Source: Linum tenue
Lineage: Eukaryota > Streptophyta > Magnoliopsida > Malpighiales > Linaceae
Assembly (NCBI GenBank): GCA_946122785.1
Contig: CAMGYJ010000010.1
Location: 46,025,134 to 46,089,133, forward strand
Direction of reading: 5' to 3'
Length of the DNA stretch: 64,000 bases
The notes under the pieces are model-generated. The model made no database searches. It was given only the letters and a program-made list of their open reading frames with translations, and was not told the origin of the DNA. Shown in pieces: positions 45,374 to 57,721 of this stretch. The position numbers and the translations under genes were made by a program. The first letter of the stretch is position 1; each line of letters starts with the position of its first letter.

Positions 45374-48222
45374 CGTAAAACGTAGGAGTACTGCAATCCC
45401 TTCACAATCGATCAATTCGACAAAACCCTAATTCTCAAGGCCTGCGGAGAGCCACGCGGGATTTTTCGCGGCGGAGAAAGAACGAAAGAAGAAGACAGAC
45501 GAATAAGCGAGACGGACGACAGAAGGAAGAAGAAAGGAGAAAGCACAGAGAGAGTGTAGAGTGAGGGATAGCCGGAGATTTTTATTATTATTATTATTAT
45601 TAAATGATCGGTGGAGGTGGGGAGGACACGTGGCAGGAGGTAAGATGAGAGCGCGGGGGATTGCGGGGCTGTGATTGGCTGTGGGGGTATGGGAGAGAAG
45701 ATAGCTTGCGCCCGTGTTGAAATCATTTGGACGCTTTTTGGCTGACGTGGCGGAAAGCCAATTGTTTAAATCTAAAAGGGAAATCAACGATCGGGTTGCG
45801 GGTCGGGCCGTGTTTGTGGCTGGAGGAGAATGACGCCCGCAAGCCAAACTAATGGGCCTGAAAGTTTGGGAATGGGCTGGTCCAAGTTGGGTCATCCTTG
45901 CAAAGCTTTTGAGCGTAGCCCACAAAATCACCCAACTCATCTTTTATTCGCGTGGTTGAATTCAGCTATTGAATTTAACCGTAAGAAAGAATTTCGGTTG
46001 AGTCTCATTAAAAAAAAATGGTTATGATTGTTGGTTAAAAAAATCAGACCTTATGTATGGTGAACATTATTATGGTCACACTGTCAGTGAATTGATCCCT
46101 TGAAGTTTAAGTCATACACCAAGTTAACTAATCAGAAGAGATCACATAAACTAGCTAGTGGCTTATCGATTCCATCGTGTTAGATTGGTAAACAAGAAAG
46201 CATGACAATCGGGTCTAGATACTGATTGAGTACTTATATCATCTCGTGTCCTTCTTTAAACTCAGAACTCACTTTAGTTATATTCTCGTATATATACAAT
46301 CGAGGATTGACACTCTTTTTTCTTCTTCTCGCCACAAGCGTTTAGTAAAATTTCTTCTTCTCGAGTTTTCAACCAAATAGACCGAATTTAGTTTCTAAAG
46401 AGTATAGTCAGACCAACACTAATGCAATAAGCTACTTTCGATACTTGGGGATCAAACATTTTCAAGTGATAAAAATACTCAAATAGTTATGTTTTTTCAG
46501 AAGTTATAGCATTGCATTGTTATAGAAGCAAAGTTTCAAAAAAATTAATTACTTTTTGTTTAGAAAAAAAGTTGAAAATCGGATGACAACCTCACATATA
46601 GTTTCAACAATAACATATATACTAGCACAAATTACCATACAAACAATCGTATAAATTGACGTATCAAGACGATAATTTGGTGCTTTATGTTTCTCATAGA
46701 TAGGGGAGATTTTGAGCCAATTGTCTAGCGCTAGGAGTCTCTCTCTGTTACTTTTGTATTGCACTTAGTTTCTCAAACAAAACTCTCTAAAATACTAAAC
46801 CAGATTATATGGAGAGCACAGTGTAGCAGCTTATCTTATGTGTTCCAGCCTTGTCCAGTAATTAGGAGGCTTTGGTGTTTAGACTTATATTAAGGGGACA
46901 GCAAGCTACAGACAGCAAGACAGATACACTATTATTAATTAATTATAATTAAGAGACCAATTTGTAAATTAATGATTGTTTATTAACCTGGAAGGAACAG
47001 AGGCTAGTTGCCAAGAAGCCACTTGGCATTATGATGTTAGTGCAATTTTTTCCACCAAAAACTGTCGAGAGAAATAAAAAGAAAAGAAAACAGTATTACC
47101 TGGAGGTAAGGATGGCAAAAATATCCGTAATTGTGGATATCTGCCCGAATCCGACCTAATCGGATAGGGTAAACCCGAACTCGAAGACCTTTTAGTGAGT
47201 ACGGGTAAAATCCGAACCCGCATATTATGGGTATTGGGTGGGCATGGTTTTTTCACTATCCAACCCGAACCCGCCCGTTTATACACATGCATATGTATTT
47301 TGTCTACAAATAATCAATATTTTTCTCTGACATATGTTATATTTAGCATATAAATATAATATTTTTATAAAATTGTGTTGTTTTAATTAATTTTCTTCAT
47401 TCTAGTGAATTATTGTCGTACTTTTCGTCTTACGTAACGTGAGAATACATGTGAATATTAACATATTGGTTGGAGTTATAAAGAGAAACTATTACCCATG
47501 GATACCCAAAACCGAACGGGTATGAGCACGGTTTGGATTTTCTACCCGTTTTTCATGTGGGTATGGGTATGGGTAAAACCCGAACTACTTTGAATAAAGT
47601 AACGGATATGCACTATCCGTCCCCGACCCGACCCATTGTCATCCCTGGGCATGGAGGTGACATTTCTAACTGTGCAACTTATAACTTGATGGTTTTTCTA
47701 AAAGGTGGGTTTTTTTAAGAAGGGATACCACGTGGTTAAATAAATTGCTAATATCGGGGTTGAAATTTGTACAAATCGAACATAACATGTTATTAATTAA
47801 ATCAATTATAAATAACTCGAATTGTAAGAAGACGAGGTCCGCTCACGAATCTTAATTATACCACTTCCTTACTAATTAATCAGAAAATAATTTAGCTTTT
47901 ATTTTGCATATCTTGATCATAATACCTTGTCTTCAACTAACATCTTCCATTTGATATTATCGGAACTCAAAACATATGATCTATAACATCTTGCAACCGA
48001 AAACTATTCTTTTCCAACAATGGCTCCAAAACTCTCCCCGTTTCCCTCATCTCAACATTTTTCCTGAGATTTTATGTCTCCATCAAACCGCCTTCCCATC
48101 TTACATAATCTCTTCCCTCCACAACCATAAAAAGCCCTTCCAAAAACCAACAACAGAAGAAGGAGCTTATTACCAACCTAGCAAAGAGAAAGGAAAAGAA
48201 AAAAAAAAACTATCATCACAAA
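45374..48222. other. Intergenic between ABC1K8 and NF-YB
   Basis: Divergent promoters of two genes, including an (ATT)n tract at about 45583-45602 in the ABC1K8 upstream region and a MITE at about 47104-47652. The ORFs at 45412-45940 are unsupported and lie in the ABC1K8 5' region. Confidence 0.4.
47104..47652. mobile_element. hAT-like MITE of the ACCCG type, imperfect TSD
   Basis: The left end TAAGGATGGCAAAAAT and the right end CATTGTCATCCCTGGG are weak inverted repeats. The flanks cctggagg and catggagg match at 7 of 8 bases. The interior is rich in gggta and cccgaa words, like 15649-16245 but diverged. Confidence 0.55.
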
Positions 48223-49026
48223 ATGGCGGGGAAGAGAAACCAGAGCCGCGGCAGCAGCCCAACCTCCGGCAACTTCTCCGACGACGACGGGGGCTCTTCC
48301 ACGGCCGCCGCCGCCAACAAGGACCAAGACAGATTCCTCCCCATAGCCAACGTGAGCCGGATCATGAAGAAGTCCCTCCCGGCCAACGCCAAGATCTCCA
48401 AGGAGTCCAAGGAGACCGTCCAGGAGTGCGTGTCGGAGTTCATCAGCTTCGTCACCGGAGAAGCCTCCGACAGGTGCCACAGGGAGAAGAGGAAGACGGT
48501 CAACGGCGACGACCTCATGTGGGCCATGACCACCCTAGGGTTCGGGAGCTACGTCGGCCCGCTCAAGGTCCACCTCGGCAAGTACCACAAGACCGAGCAC
48601 GAGGATAACGTCGGTTCCACCGACGCTAGTCATCAACCACAGCAACAGCAACAACAACAACGACGACAGTTCGAGAACTCCGTCACTGTTGCTGCTACTG
48701 CTGCGAGCCCCACACAGGCCGTCTCTATTATCGGTAATAGAGACGGTCGTGATTTTGCGGCTGGTGGTAAGCACCACCGCCAACATTACCATGGTTATAT
48801 GGATGTTGGTGGTGATCAAATGATGAGCGGGCCCATGTTTTCATTGGGCCGGCCTGCTCATCAGGATTTGGGTTTGCAAGGGTATGATGGGCCGCCGGCT
48901 GGTACGGCGTCGTCGTTGGTGTACACGCTTGGAGTGTATCCTCATCAAGCGGCGGCCGTGAGTGCGGCGAGGCTTCTCGGTTACGGTAACGGCGGCGGGA
49001 GAGCCGTGGCGCATCAGTTTAATTAA
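48223..49026 (+). CDS. NF-YB: NF-YB subunit of the CCAAT-binding complex, 267 aa
   Basis: Intronless. Residues 35-130 are the histone-fold core: [77 protein letters not shown] pairs with NF-YC and then NF-YA to bind CCAAT boxes. Core residues are of the non-LEC1 type (for example [13 protein letters not shown]). After the core, the usual DYxxPLKxYLxKYRE is changed to [20 protein letters not shown], followed by a Gln-rich and a Gly/His/Ala-rich tail of about 130 residues. The start is the first ATG after a CA-rich leader, directly preceding [10 protein letters not shown]. High GC in the first half is normal for this class. Exact orthology within NF-YB is not settled. Confidence 0.92.
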   Translation: MAGKRNQSRGSSPTSGNFSDDDGGSSTAAAANKDQDRFLPIANVSRIMKKSLPANAKISKESKETVQECVSEFISFVTGEASDRCHREKRKTVNGDDLMWAMTTLGFGSYVGPLKVHLGKYHKTEHEDNVGSTDASHQPQQQQQQQRRQFENSVTVAATAASPTQAVSIIGNRDGRDFAAGGKHHRQHYHGYMDVGGDQMMSGPMFSLGRPAHQDLGLQGYDGPPAGTASSLVYTLGVYPHQAAAVSAARLLGYGNGGGRAVAHQFN

Positions 49027-50127
49027 CGGGGAAGAAATTGGAGATGAAGGGAAGTTGGTCCATTGGAGACTTGGGCAATTGACGGAGTAAAGAACTCATT
49101 AAACTAATGAGTAATGACCATGGAATTTTTCTAATGATTTATTCATGCTAGAAATTAAGCTTCATTTTTGCTTACTACAATGACTACGTTGTTGCTTTTT
49201 TTTCAATTTAATTAACGATCAAATTATTAGAGTCAAGATATATATTTTGGCTTAATAAATTATTTCGGGGTTAATGAAGTTGTTAACTTAATTAGGGTTT
49301 AATTGCTTATTTTATTGTTGTAACTCATCATGTAATGGAACATCCCCCTGTTTAATGTGATCCATTTGGTTTTAATTTTGTTCTAGTGAAATTAAATACA
49401 ATTTACTCAGTGCATGCACACTCCTTGAGCTTAGAGGTGAAAACATAGATTGAATTGCGGATCGGTGGATGTAATTTGTGGACTGTAAGGATTCATGTAA
49501 TCAAGTTGCTTTTAATTTCTAAACCATTTGATAATTTCAAGAGTTTGGGTACTAGAGTATTATACTAAAAAAATTGGATACAAAAGTGCAATTTTTTATA
49601 AACAATTTTGATAAAATATCACAGTTTAGGTACTGAAATGAAATATAGTTTCAATTCTGGACCGCATGTTTTCCTCTGAACCGGACAGGAGTCCAGCCCA
49701 ATTGGTTTCCTTTCAATCAATTGAGGCTTTGGCACAAAATTCAGATAAATCATTAAGGCTATGATACCATGAACCTTTTGGCATCAACACCTGCAGCAAT
49801 ATGCATGTAAGTAAGTAACAACTGAATAACAAGACCTTGCAGGAATAGGAATCTATAAACTGAAAATTATGGCAAGTGAGAGCTGCTTTCTATGTTTCTA
49901 TCCAATAGATCACATCAGAAAGTAGAAGAAAAACAATGACATTGCGACGAAAACAAACACATCTTTCCCCAAATTCGACACACTTATTCTCAGCAATCTC
50001 ACCACAATCCTCAGTAACTACAGTTTTGGAAAGCTGTACCACTTATTCTCAGCAGTCCCGCCACAATCCTCGGGTAACAAACAGTTCTGGAAGTGGTGCT
50101 ACCACCACTTCCGAACCCAACCTTCTC
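49027..50127. other. Intergenic between converging NF-YB and SDH3
   Basis: 3' flanks of both genes. AT-rich, with no additional gene that I can support. Confidence 0.4.
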
Positions 50128-50667
50128 TCATCTCCTAAAGGAAACCCCGGAGAAATCCTTCAACAGATGACGAACCCCAGCATACACATGATAGGACATG
50201 GCCAAGGCAGCAAGCTCAGCGGAGACCAGGGTGAGTTTCGACGAGTAAAATAGGAACTGGTAGAAGTTCTCAAAGGTGAGGCAAAGAGGACCTGTCTTCA
50301 AGCAAAGAAGATAGAAAACCAGTACATTGCCGGTCAGGAAAGCCCCCGAGATTCTGTTGGAAATGGAAGACGTCGAGCTAAGCTGTGGCTTGTAAACGGG
50401 GAGATGAGGAGATAAGGGGCGGAGGACGTGCTTCTCGGCCGGCGACTGCGAGCCAATCGTGGTGTTTGGACCTGCAGCAGTTGCCATTGACCTGGTGAAG
50501 TCTCCACCCTGCAGGGACATGAAAGTAGGGATGATACGGTGGCTGGAAGCAGAGCCTATGTAGTGATCAAGAGGAGTCCCAGCTCTTCCAAAGCGCCCGA
50601 GATTCGCAGCCCTACCAGCTTTCACCCTACTGACAATGTCAAACAAGATCTTCGGATTCTTCGACAT
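50128..50667 (-). CDS. SDH3: Succinate dehydrogenase subunit 3 (cytochrome b560), mitochondrial, 179 aa
   Basis: A single coding exon starting MSKNPKILFDIVSRVK and ending VSFRR. Residues 80-179 hold the SDHC signature: RPLSPHLPVYKPQL, ISNRISGAFLTG, three hydrophobic segments, and YHVYAGVRHLLKDF, with the haem-ligand His region. It anchors complex II in the inner mitochondrial membrane and helps form the ubiquinone site. The Arg/Ser-rich N-terminus fits a mitochondrial presequence. The splice acceptor-like CATTCTTGTAG lies 14 bases upstream of the ATG, implying a 5' UTR intron whose donor is probably at about 52295 (GATCTAAGAAG|GTAAGA). A 5' UTR exon there would make the intron about 1.6 kb. 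Confidence 0.9.
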   Translation of the reverse strand: MSKNPKILFDIVSRVKAGRAANLGRFGRAGTPLDHYIGSASSHRIIPTFMSLQGGDFTRSMATAAGPNTTIGSQSPAEKHVLRPLSPHLPVYKPQLSSTSSISNRISGAFLTGNVLVFYLLCLKTGPLCLTFENFYQFLFYSSKLTLVSAELAALAMSYHVYAGVRHLLKDFSGVSFRR

Positions 50668-51220
50668 CTTGTTCGAGATCTACAAGAATGATCATCAAAA
50701 TAACCATTTCAAATCCCAGACTCATCCATTAAGGAAAAAACATGTTAGAAAGTCAATGGCAGCAGCTAAATAGTGAACGAAGGTCTTTGCTCTGACAACA
50801 GATTGAGGCTGTTCTTGTAACTTGTTTGAGGCCTTGTTCTAAATTAAAAGAGATGTCATATGCATGGAGAATTGCTAAATTGTTATTGCAAACCTTCAAT
50901 GGAAGTTGCGCCAACTTCGACACCCTTGCTCTGCAAATTGGCAATCTAGCTAGCTAGCACACAAACTCACTGCCGAAGAATCGCTTCAAAAGCACGGATG
51001 CATCCCATTTCTAGAACACACATTTAGGGTTCACAGTAGGAGAAGACTAAAGAAAGAAGAAGAGGATAGAGGTAGGAAGGAGATTGTTTGTATTCAGTTA
51101 GTTGTATGTTAACTATTAACCAATTATTCGATTATCAGTTACACTACAAACTCATCGCTAAAAGGGTCACTTCAAAAGCCGTAATCAGCCCATTTCTATA
51201 ACGCTCTTTGTTTTTACATC

Positions 51221-52150
51221 GCTCATTCTGGTAAGAAGATCGTGCATTTCATCCTCGTGTAGTCTCACAATAGCAATTCATCCCATTATGTAAGACCCAA
51301 ATCACAATTCTTGCAACAAAACAATATCATTTGACATTACACTACAATCATACCTTTAAAATCCACATGAGTCCTTTAAATCTATGCATTCGCTATTGCT
51401 CTGCAAATTGGCTATTCTCAAAGACAGTATCAATAAGTAAAAACTGATAAGGAGCTCACTTATGAGAGGAGATGGCCATTAATCGGGAAATCAAGCGAAA
51501 GATTGTTCATCAATCCATGAGTAACAAACACAAGCCTACACTCGAGCAGAAAATTCGAGGGGTTCCTAGACTGACATATAGATTAATTGATTTCGCACAA
51601 GCTTTGAGCTCACAGTTCAGCGACAGGACAAACAAGCCTTCTATCGTTTCTTTAAGGCATACAAATACAAGCACCCATAATCTTCTCGTAAGAAGATTAC
51701 CAGAACACATACTTTATTAAACTCGTTCTGGTAAGAAGAGAAGATCGTGCATTTCATCCTCGTGTAGTCTCACAATAGCAATTCATCCAATTACGTGAGA
51801 CCCAAATCACAATTCTTGCAACCCAACAATATCTTCAGACATTACACTACAATTCCGCCTGTAAAATACACATGAGTCCTTGAAATCTATATATTCGCTA
51901 TTGCTCTGCAAATTGGCTATTCTCACAGACAGTATCAATAAGTAAAAACTGGTAAGGAGCTAACTTATGAGGGGGGGACAGCCATTAATCGGGAAATCAA
52001 GCGAAAGATTGTTCATCAATCCATGAGTAACAAACGCAACCCTACACTCGAGCAGAAAGTTCGATTTGGCTCAAGGGGATTCTAGACTGACTAATTTATA
52101 TAGATTTATTGATTTTGCACAAGCTTTGAGCTCACAGTTCAGCGACAGGA
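51221..52150. repeat. Tandem duplication of about 500 bp within the SDH3 leader intron
   Basis: Blocks such as gatcgtgcatttcatcctcg, gtctcacaatagcaattcat, ggctattctca plus agacagtatcaataagtaaa, and tttgagctcacagttcagcg occur twice, about 500-505 bp apart (51.2-51.65 kb and 51.72-52.15 kb), with roughly 90% similarity by eye. Some blocks (ggctattct, acactacaa) also occur a third time near 50.9-51.1 kb and 52.6 kb in fragments. Confidence 0.75.
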
Positions 52151-52295
52151 GCACGGCTCGTGCAAGCCTTCTTAGATCGGTGCTTTACGGCGTACGAATA
52201 CAAGCACCCATAATCCAACAGAGTCTTAAGGAACTAAGCGACGAACGGAAGAGCACACAGAGAGAGGGAAAGGAGGAGCGAAGTGTTCGATATCT

Positions 52296-52440
52296 TACCT
52301 TCTTAGATCGGATCCGGTTGTGAGAATGGTGATGCGATAGAAGGAACGTCAGGGAAAATGGATTTTAGGGTTTGATCTTACGACAACGACACCCAATTCG
52401 CTATCTCCAATCCTCCTAAAGAGCGAATTCGATGGAGGCA
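52296..52440 (-). promoter_or_regulatory. Likely 5' UTR exon and promoter of SDH3
   Basis: On the minus strand this stretch reads through aaaccctaaaat into the donor-like AAGAAG|GTAAGATA at about 52296. It is the natural partner of the acceptor upstream of the SDH3 ATG. The next 800 bp up to CPR5 would be a shared divergent promoter region. Confidence 0.45.
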
Positions 52441-53261
52441 AAACGAGACCTAAAAAGGAAGGAAGGTGAACTTCTCCCCGTTGTGGTTTTTACTTCTCAA
52501 TTAATTGGACACGTGTCACCCAGTGGACGTTCGGTAAAAGTCGACTAATCAGCAGTTAGTTGTATGTTAACTATTAACCAACTATTCGATTATCAGTTAC
52601 ACTACAAGTCATTTCAATATAACCATAACCGCTTCACTTTTTTTTTTGGACATAGATAGGATGTAATAAGTAGTCAAAGAACAACACACAACCAAACCCG
52701 ACAGTCGACAAATTGTCGAACTGTCGATAAAAGGACCTTTTGTGTCACTAAATGGGCAGCCCAGCCCTGTTGTACTTGCGAGGGTAAAAATACAGTTGAA
52801 AAGTGAAAAAAAAAGAAAATGACCAACCGAATCTCCTCCATAATCGCACCACCAAATTCATGCGCATCACTTACTTTACTTATAATCAATCAACGGTACC
52901 ACCGACTATGAATTGATTTAATGATTTAACGACTAACCGGCTAACGCAATATCACCCCTATCAAATGTCATGAAAAATTACCGTTGAACCATTATTGTGC
53001 TAATCTATGAACAAAATAGGAATTGGTGGTTTGTTGATTTTAATTTTATTCACTATATTCACTATTCAGCCATCGTTTCGGAAAAAATTTATTCATTAAT
53101 GTGTAACTTCTCAATTCTCGCCCATTACCCAGAAGAATAAACTTTTCCTGCTCCTTGCCGTAAAGGCGTAAAGTCGTAAACACACTATCCCTCTCCGTCC
53201 CAATTTTTATGCACAATTTTCAAATCGGTTATCCGGTCACTATCCTCCGCGGCCGCCGGCC

Positions 53262-56200
53262 ATGAGCACCCTTCTTCCGGCCGCCGATTCTTCCCCGATT
53301 ATCCCAACTCCTCCGCAACAACTCGAGAACGACAATCCAATCAGAATAAAAAACAATAAGACGAGGACGAAGAAGAAGAAGAAGAATAAATTATTCTCGG
53401 TAGACGAAGCTTCATCCTCGTCCTCTGCAACTTCATCTTCCTCCTCTTTCAGCTCCGCCCAGAGAAATTCGGGGCCCGCCGGCGTACCCCGTCGCCGGAA
53501 GTTGGTGGTTGCTCCGTTACGGCGAAGTCGCGGGGATGGCAATCGTGGGGAGAGCTTGGACGCCGTTGCTCTTCCTCTCGGCATGTCGTTTGCCGCCGTC
53601 ATTGTGCAGGTTCGTCACAGAAAGTGGGAAAAAAATCTCTGCTTTGTGAGGTTTTTTGTAGCTTCAAAGTCCGAATCTTTAAGAGAATCCTTTCTTTGTG
53701 AGCGGTTTGGTATTTCTCCGCAGAGAAGAACAATAAAGTTTGGATTTTTATTGCTGATTAGCTGCGAACAGTTTAATGATATGTGTTCTGCTGTAATGAG
53801 TTATGACGTTGTGGAACAGCTAGTCTGTGGTTGATTTAATCACTGAAAGCTGCATTATCGAAAGTTGGTTGTGAAAATTTGCGACTCAGAATTGAATTGA
53901 TGGTATCTTTAAACTGATCTTCTTATCTCACTCTAGCTTATGTGTAAGATTGAAGGTAATTAATTTGTTGAACCTGAAATTACAGTTTGTTTTAGATGCA
54001 TGCAAGAACTGTTTGCAGTGGTGTCTTCATTATGTTGTTAAGTTGTTGATATTCATTCAAATATCTCTACTTTAATGGTTAATTTAAAATGGCTCGTTAT
54101 TTGGCCAACATCTGCTGATACCTCTGTCATTCCAGAGGTAACAGTTTCTCCCAGTTCTGGCTTTCTCAAACTGGAGCGAAAACTCCTTTCACAATCTTGG
54201 TTATCTCTGAACATCAAAGGTGTGGAAGGTAATGCATTGACACTGCAAGCTCCATAGATATGCTGTAGCCAGGAGACTGGTTTTATGAATATACCTAATC
54301 TTTCATATGAGTGTTTTGGATTTGTTGATGATAATGGAGTGATTGATTTGGGTGTGGTGCTCCTGCTATTGTTGTTCTCTATCTATCACCCTAGGTTTTG
54401 GAGAGGAAAGATGCTGAAGGCGAAAGAATGATGTCTGCAGAGCTCCTTTCAGCGGTAACATTCAGGCCTTCCGCCATACTCACGATACATTTTGTTACCA
54501 TCTCTCACTGGTCTTTCTTCTGTGTTCCAAATGCTATCCACCTTTACTTTGTGGAAAATTCATTAGTATCATGTAAAATTCAAATGGGCTAACATTATTT
54601 TTTACTTCATGCTAAACATATGCTAATAAGTGCAACGATAGTGTGATAGCATTTGTGATCTAGGTTTCTTATGATGTCATTTTCTCAGTTACGTCAATTT
54701 GGAATGCAGTTTGAATTGAAGATCACAACTAAAGATAATTATTTCCTTACCTGCAGATATGCACCACTGCCGTCAGAGAATCTTTAGCAAATGTAAGGGC
54801 CTCTTTGTGTATGTTGAGGTGGTGGGATAGAAGACTTCTAGAAAAGGGATACAGACAAGTATGCTTGATCTAACTGCCTATGTTATGACAGGTTTTCGGC
54901 AATGAATTTGAATTATTCGCTAACAACTTCCATCGGTCATTTCGGAGCACATTGAGGACTCTTCGAGTGATCAATGAATCATCTTTCCATAAAGCTGATC
55001 ATAATTTGAGCCACCTGAATAGCAATAATCTCAGTCCTGATGAGTCGCACTCGCCAGTCAGTTCAGTACACAATCAATTGCATTCAGCTGAAGAAAAAGA
55101 AGGCCAGCTGCCAACAATTTCCTTGACCGGGGAACTCACCCTGTGTGGTCATGACAACCAACTGACTTGTACTCCTGGCTCATTTAGTTCAAGGATGGAG
55201 CTGAGCACCATAGAGAGGTCTGTCATGGAGCAATCTCGTTTCAATGACCTAAAGGCATTGGAGATTGGTCTCTCGATGAGGAGACTAAAGTTGAAAGAGG
55301 AACATATAGCTCTTGGCTTGGATTCCAATCGACTCGAGAGGTCTAAACTAGCAATGGGCGTTGAGAAGGCTTCTTTCAGAGCAGAAAAGTTCAAAACCCA
55401 ACTGGAAGACACAAGGCATGCTGAGCTGCTTCGCAATTGCACAGACTGCCTTGTTGCTGGTTTGTTTTTCATGTCAGGATCCCTCTCATATGGGGCATAT
55501 GTTTATTCCTATAGAAGGATTGCAGAAGCTACTGAATCTTGTACCACTCCTTTTGAGGTCAGAATCCTTTTCTCTTACCCCAGTTTGAATTGTTTTTGGT
55601 TCATTGTATGTTGCAATATTAGCACCAAGAGGGTCTTCTATTGCTGTGAACGTTATAGGACAATGGAAAACTAAGTTGCCGATCTTCTTTTAGTTTTGGA
55701 GTCATCAATTTAGGGTTCTGTAGGAATTTGTTCATTGTGACTGTCAAAATGTGGATTTTACCTAAAATTGGAGGAAGTACTGGAAATTCATAAGCATAAA
55801 GATCAAATTGGTCAGTAGCAACACGGAATTGATGGTTGAGACTATGAATGAAAGTTCTTTAAACTTAAGAATCTTCTGGGTGGCTGGTCTTAATCTTTAC
55901 CATTTTCATCCGTAATACCAAACATCCAATTCGTGATGGAATAATAATTCAAATGGTTTTGTGATTGCTCTGAGATGGCTATCTTCTAGAATCATTAATA
56001 AGTTGCTTTTTTTTTATCCCTTTGCAGGAAACCAAGTCATGGTGGGCCCCAAAATCATTCTCTTCCTTCAACGCCAACCTCCACACTCTCAAGTGCCAAG
56101 TCCAAGTGGTGAGCCGAATGTTGTTCGGCCTGCTAATGATCCTTTCAGTTGCTTACCTCCTCCTCCAACGGTCCACCACCTCACAACGGTCGACAATGCC

Positions 56201-56633
56201 AATAACCTTCATCCTACTTCTGCTCGGAGTCATGTGCGGCTTTGCTGGAAAACTCTGCGTTGACACACTAGGAGGGGACGGCCTCCATTGGCTCTTTTTT
56301 TGGGAAACTATATGCTCTCTCCACTTCCTCGCCAACATGTTCACATCCACCGTGTATCGTGTACTCTGTGGGTCACTCGACGTCTCCACAGGAGGGTCAC
56401 GACCTTGTCGGAGAATAATACTATGGCCGTACTGGTTTCGACGAGTAGTTTTCTACACCATCTTGCTGCTGGTCTTGCCATTGTGCTGTGGGCTACTACC
56501 ATTTGCCAGGTTTGGAGAGTGGAAGGATCATTTTGTAATTCTTGCTATGGATCTTATGCCACAAGGTGGACAAAGCCTTGCTACCACCATGATAATGTTA
56601 AATGACGAAGGTTTTTGCCCGATTCGTTGGTAA
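53262..56633 (+). CDS. CPR5: CPR5, nuclear-envelope/nuclear-pore protein, 571 aa, five exons
   Basis: Exons 53262-53609, 54395-54454, 54757-54792, 54892-55557 and 56028-56633; all borders are GT-AG and all lengths are multiples of three. The product has a basic N-terminal nuclear-localisation-like run (KTRTKKKKKNK), a Ser-rich stretch, and ICTTAVRESLANVFGNEFEL. A coil follows (NDLKALEIGLSMRRLKLKEE, FRAEKFKTQLEDTRHAE). A C-terminal block of about five hydrophobic segments then carries GKLCVDTLGGDG and GLLPFARFGEW, both hallmarks of CPR5. Length fits Arabidopsis CPR5 (564 aa). CPR5 is a transmembrane nucleoporin that restrains effector-triggered immunity and cell death and affects trichome and endoreduplication control. 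The last 35 residues are unlike what I recall of the Arabidopsis tail. Confidence 0.93.
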
Positions 56634-57721
56634 TGTATAACATAAAGACTTCTGCCTTGGGGATGGATGTTGGCCGATGTGGTGAGGCTTTGGCTCAGAA
56701 CATGTTGGCTGCTTTGCTGGATGAAGATATAATCTTTCGAGCTGGGATGTGAGTTAGTTTTAATTTATTGCTTTGCTGATGTTTTCCCACTAACTTGGTT
56801 TCTGCTTTTTTGATCTTCTACCAATTGTCACTCGGTGTTGTGTAGGTAGTTAGTGCATTCCCTGGTTTGATTTGCATATATATGGCTTGTTTTATGTAGG
56901 TAGTTAGTGCATTCCCTAGTGTCATTTGTCTCTTCACTAACAGTGACCAGAAATTTTGTGTTTTGGATAATTTCAGGCGCCTTGGAGACTCCTCTTATCT
57001 ATCATGGAACAGAAGTCCTGGAGGACGTTGAGTGGAAGAGAGGCGAAACCTTTCGAAGAACGAACCTGATGGGGCGAACCCGAATATGCTTTGATGTATC
57101 CATTTCATGTTGTTTGAGAGAGACGTTAAAGGCCACCTTGTTCGGTGTAATCTAATCTATTTTCTTTGTTCTGTGACGACTAGGAAAACATGTATCATTT
57201 CCAGAAACAGAGATGGTAGAATTTTATTCAGAGTATCCATCCTGCAACACATACATTTCTGAAAAAAAAAGCAGAAACTGAAAGGCTTGGAAACGATACT
57301 CTAGTTCAACTTGTAAAGCAGCTAAGTAAACGTTAAATTGACCAAGTCTTCTACACTATCGATTCTCGTTCTGATAAGTTGCTCTGAGGACAGAGTAGGA
57401 AGTTGACGTCCTTAACCACGACCATGCTCATGAACTCGAGCAAAAGGACTCGATAGATCCTCTCCTCTAAATCTAGAAGAGTGCTCCCACCACAATTTGA
57501 CAAAGGCAAACCCCAAACCCTTCTAAGATCCAATACAAGCAAGCGAGAAGCAATCCATCTAGGTCCAAAGAAAAACACTCGTAACTACAACTCTTCCAAA
57601 AGCATCCCTATGGAATTGGCGCCAAATTCAATTCTTCATCAGTTCAAAGATGTTGATGATCTCCCCTCTAACCCATCCTTCCGTCACCAGCATATTCGCC
57701 AAAGCTGCAGCGCTTGAAAAT
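56634..57721. other. Intergenic between converging CPR5 and IMPDH
   Basis: Holds the 3' flanks of both genes. A small duplicated phrase (gtgttgtgtaggtagttagtg and tttatgtaggtagttagtg, about 56840 and 56895) is present. No further gene is supported. Confidence 0.4.

Noticed and set aside
45412..45940. Two overlapping minus-strand ORFs upstream of ABC1K8
   Set aside because: They cover the ABC1K8 5' UTR and promoter, including an (ATT)n tract, and have no domain.
56907..57155. 82-codon ORF downstream of CPR5
   Set aside because: No similarity to the CPR5 tail or any family I know. Splice-like aggt/cag motifs nearby are not enough to add an exon.
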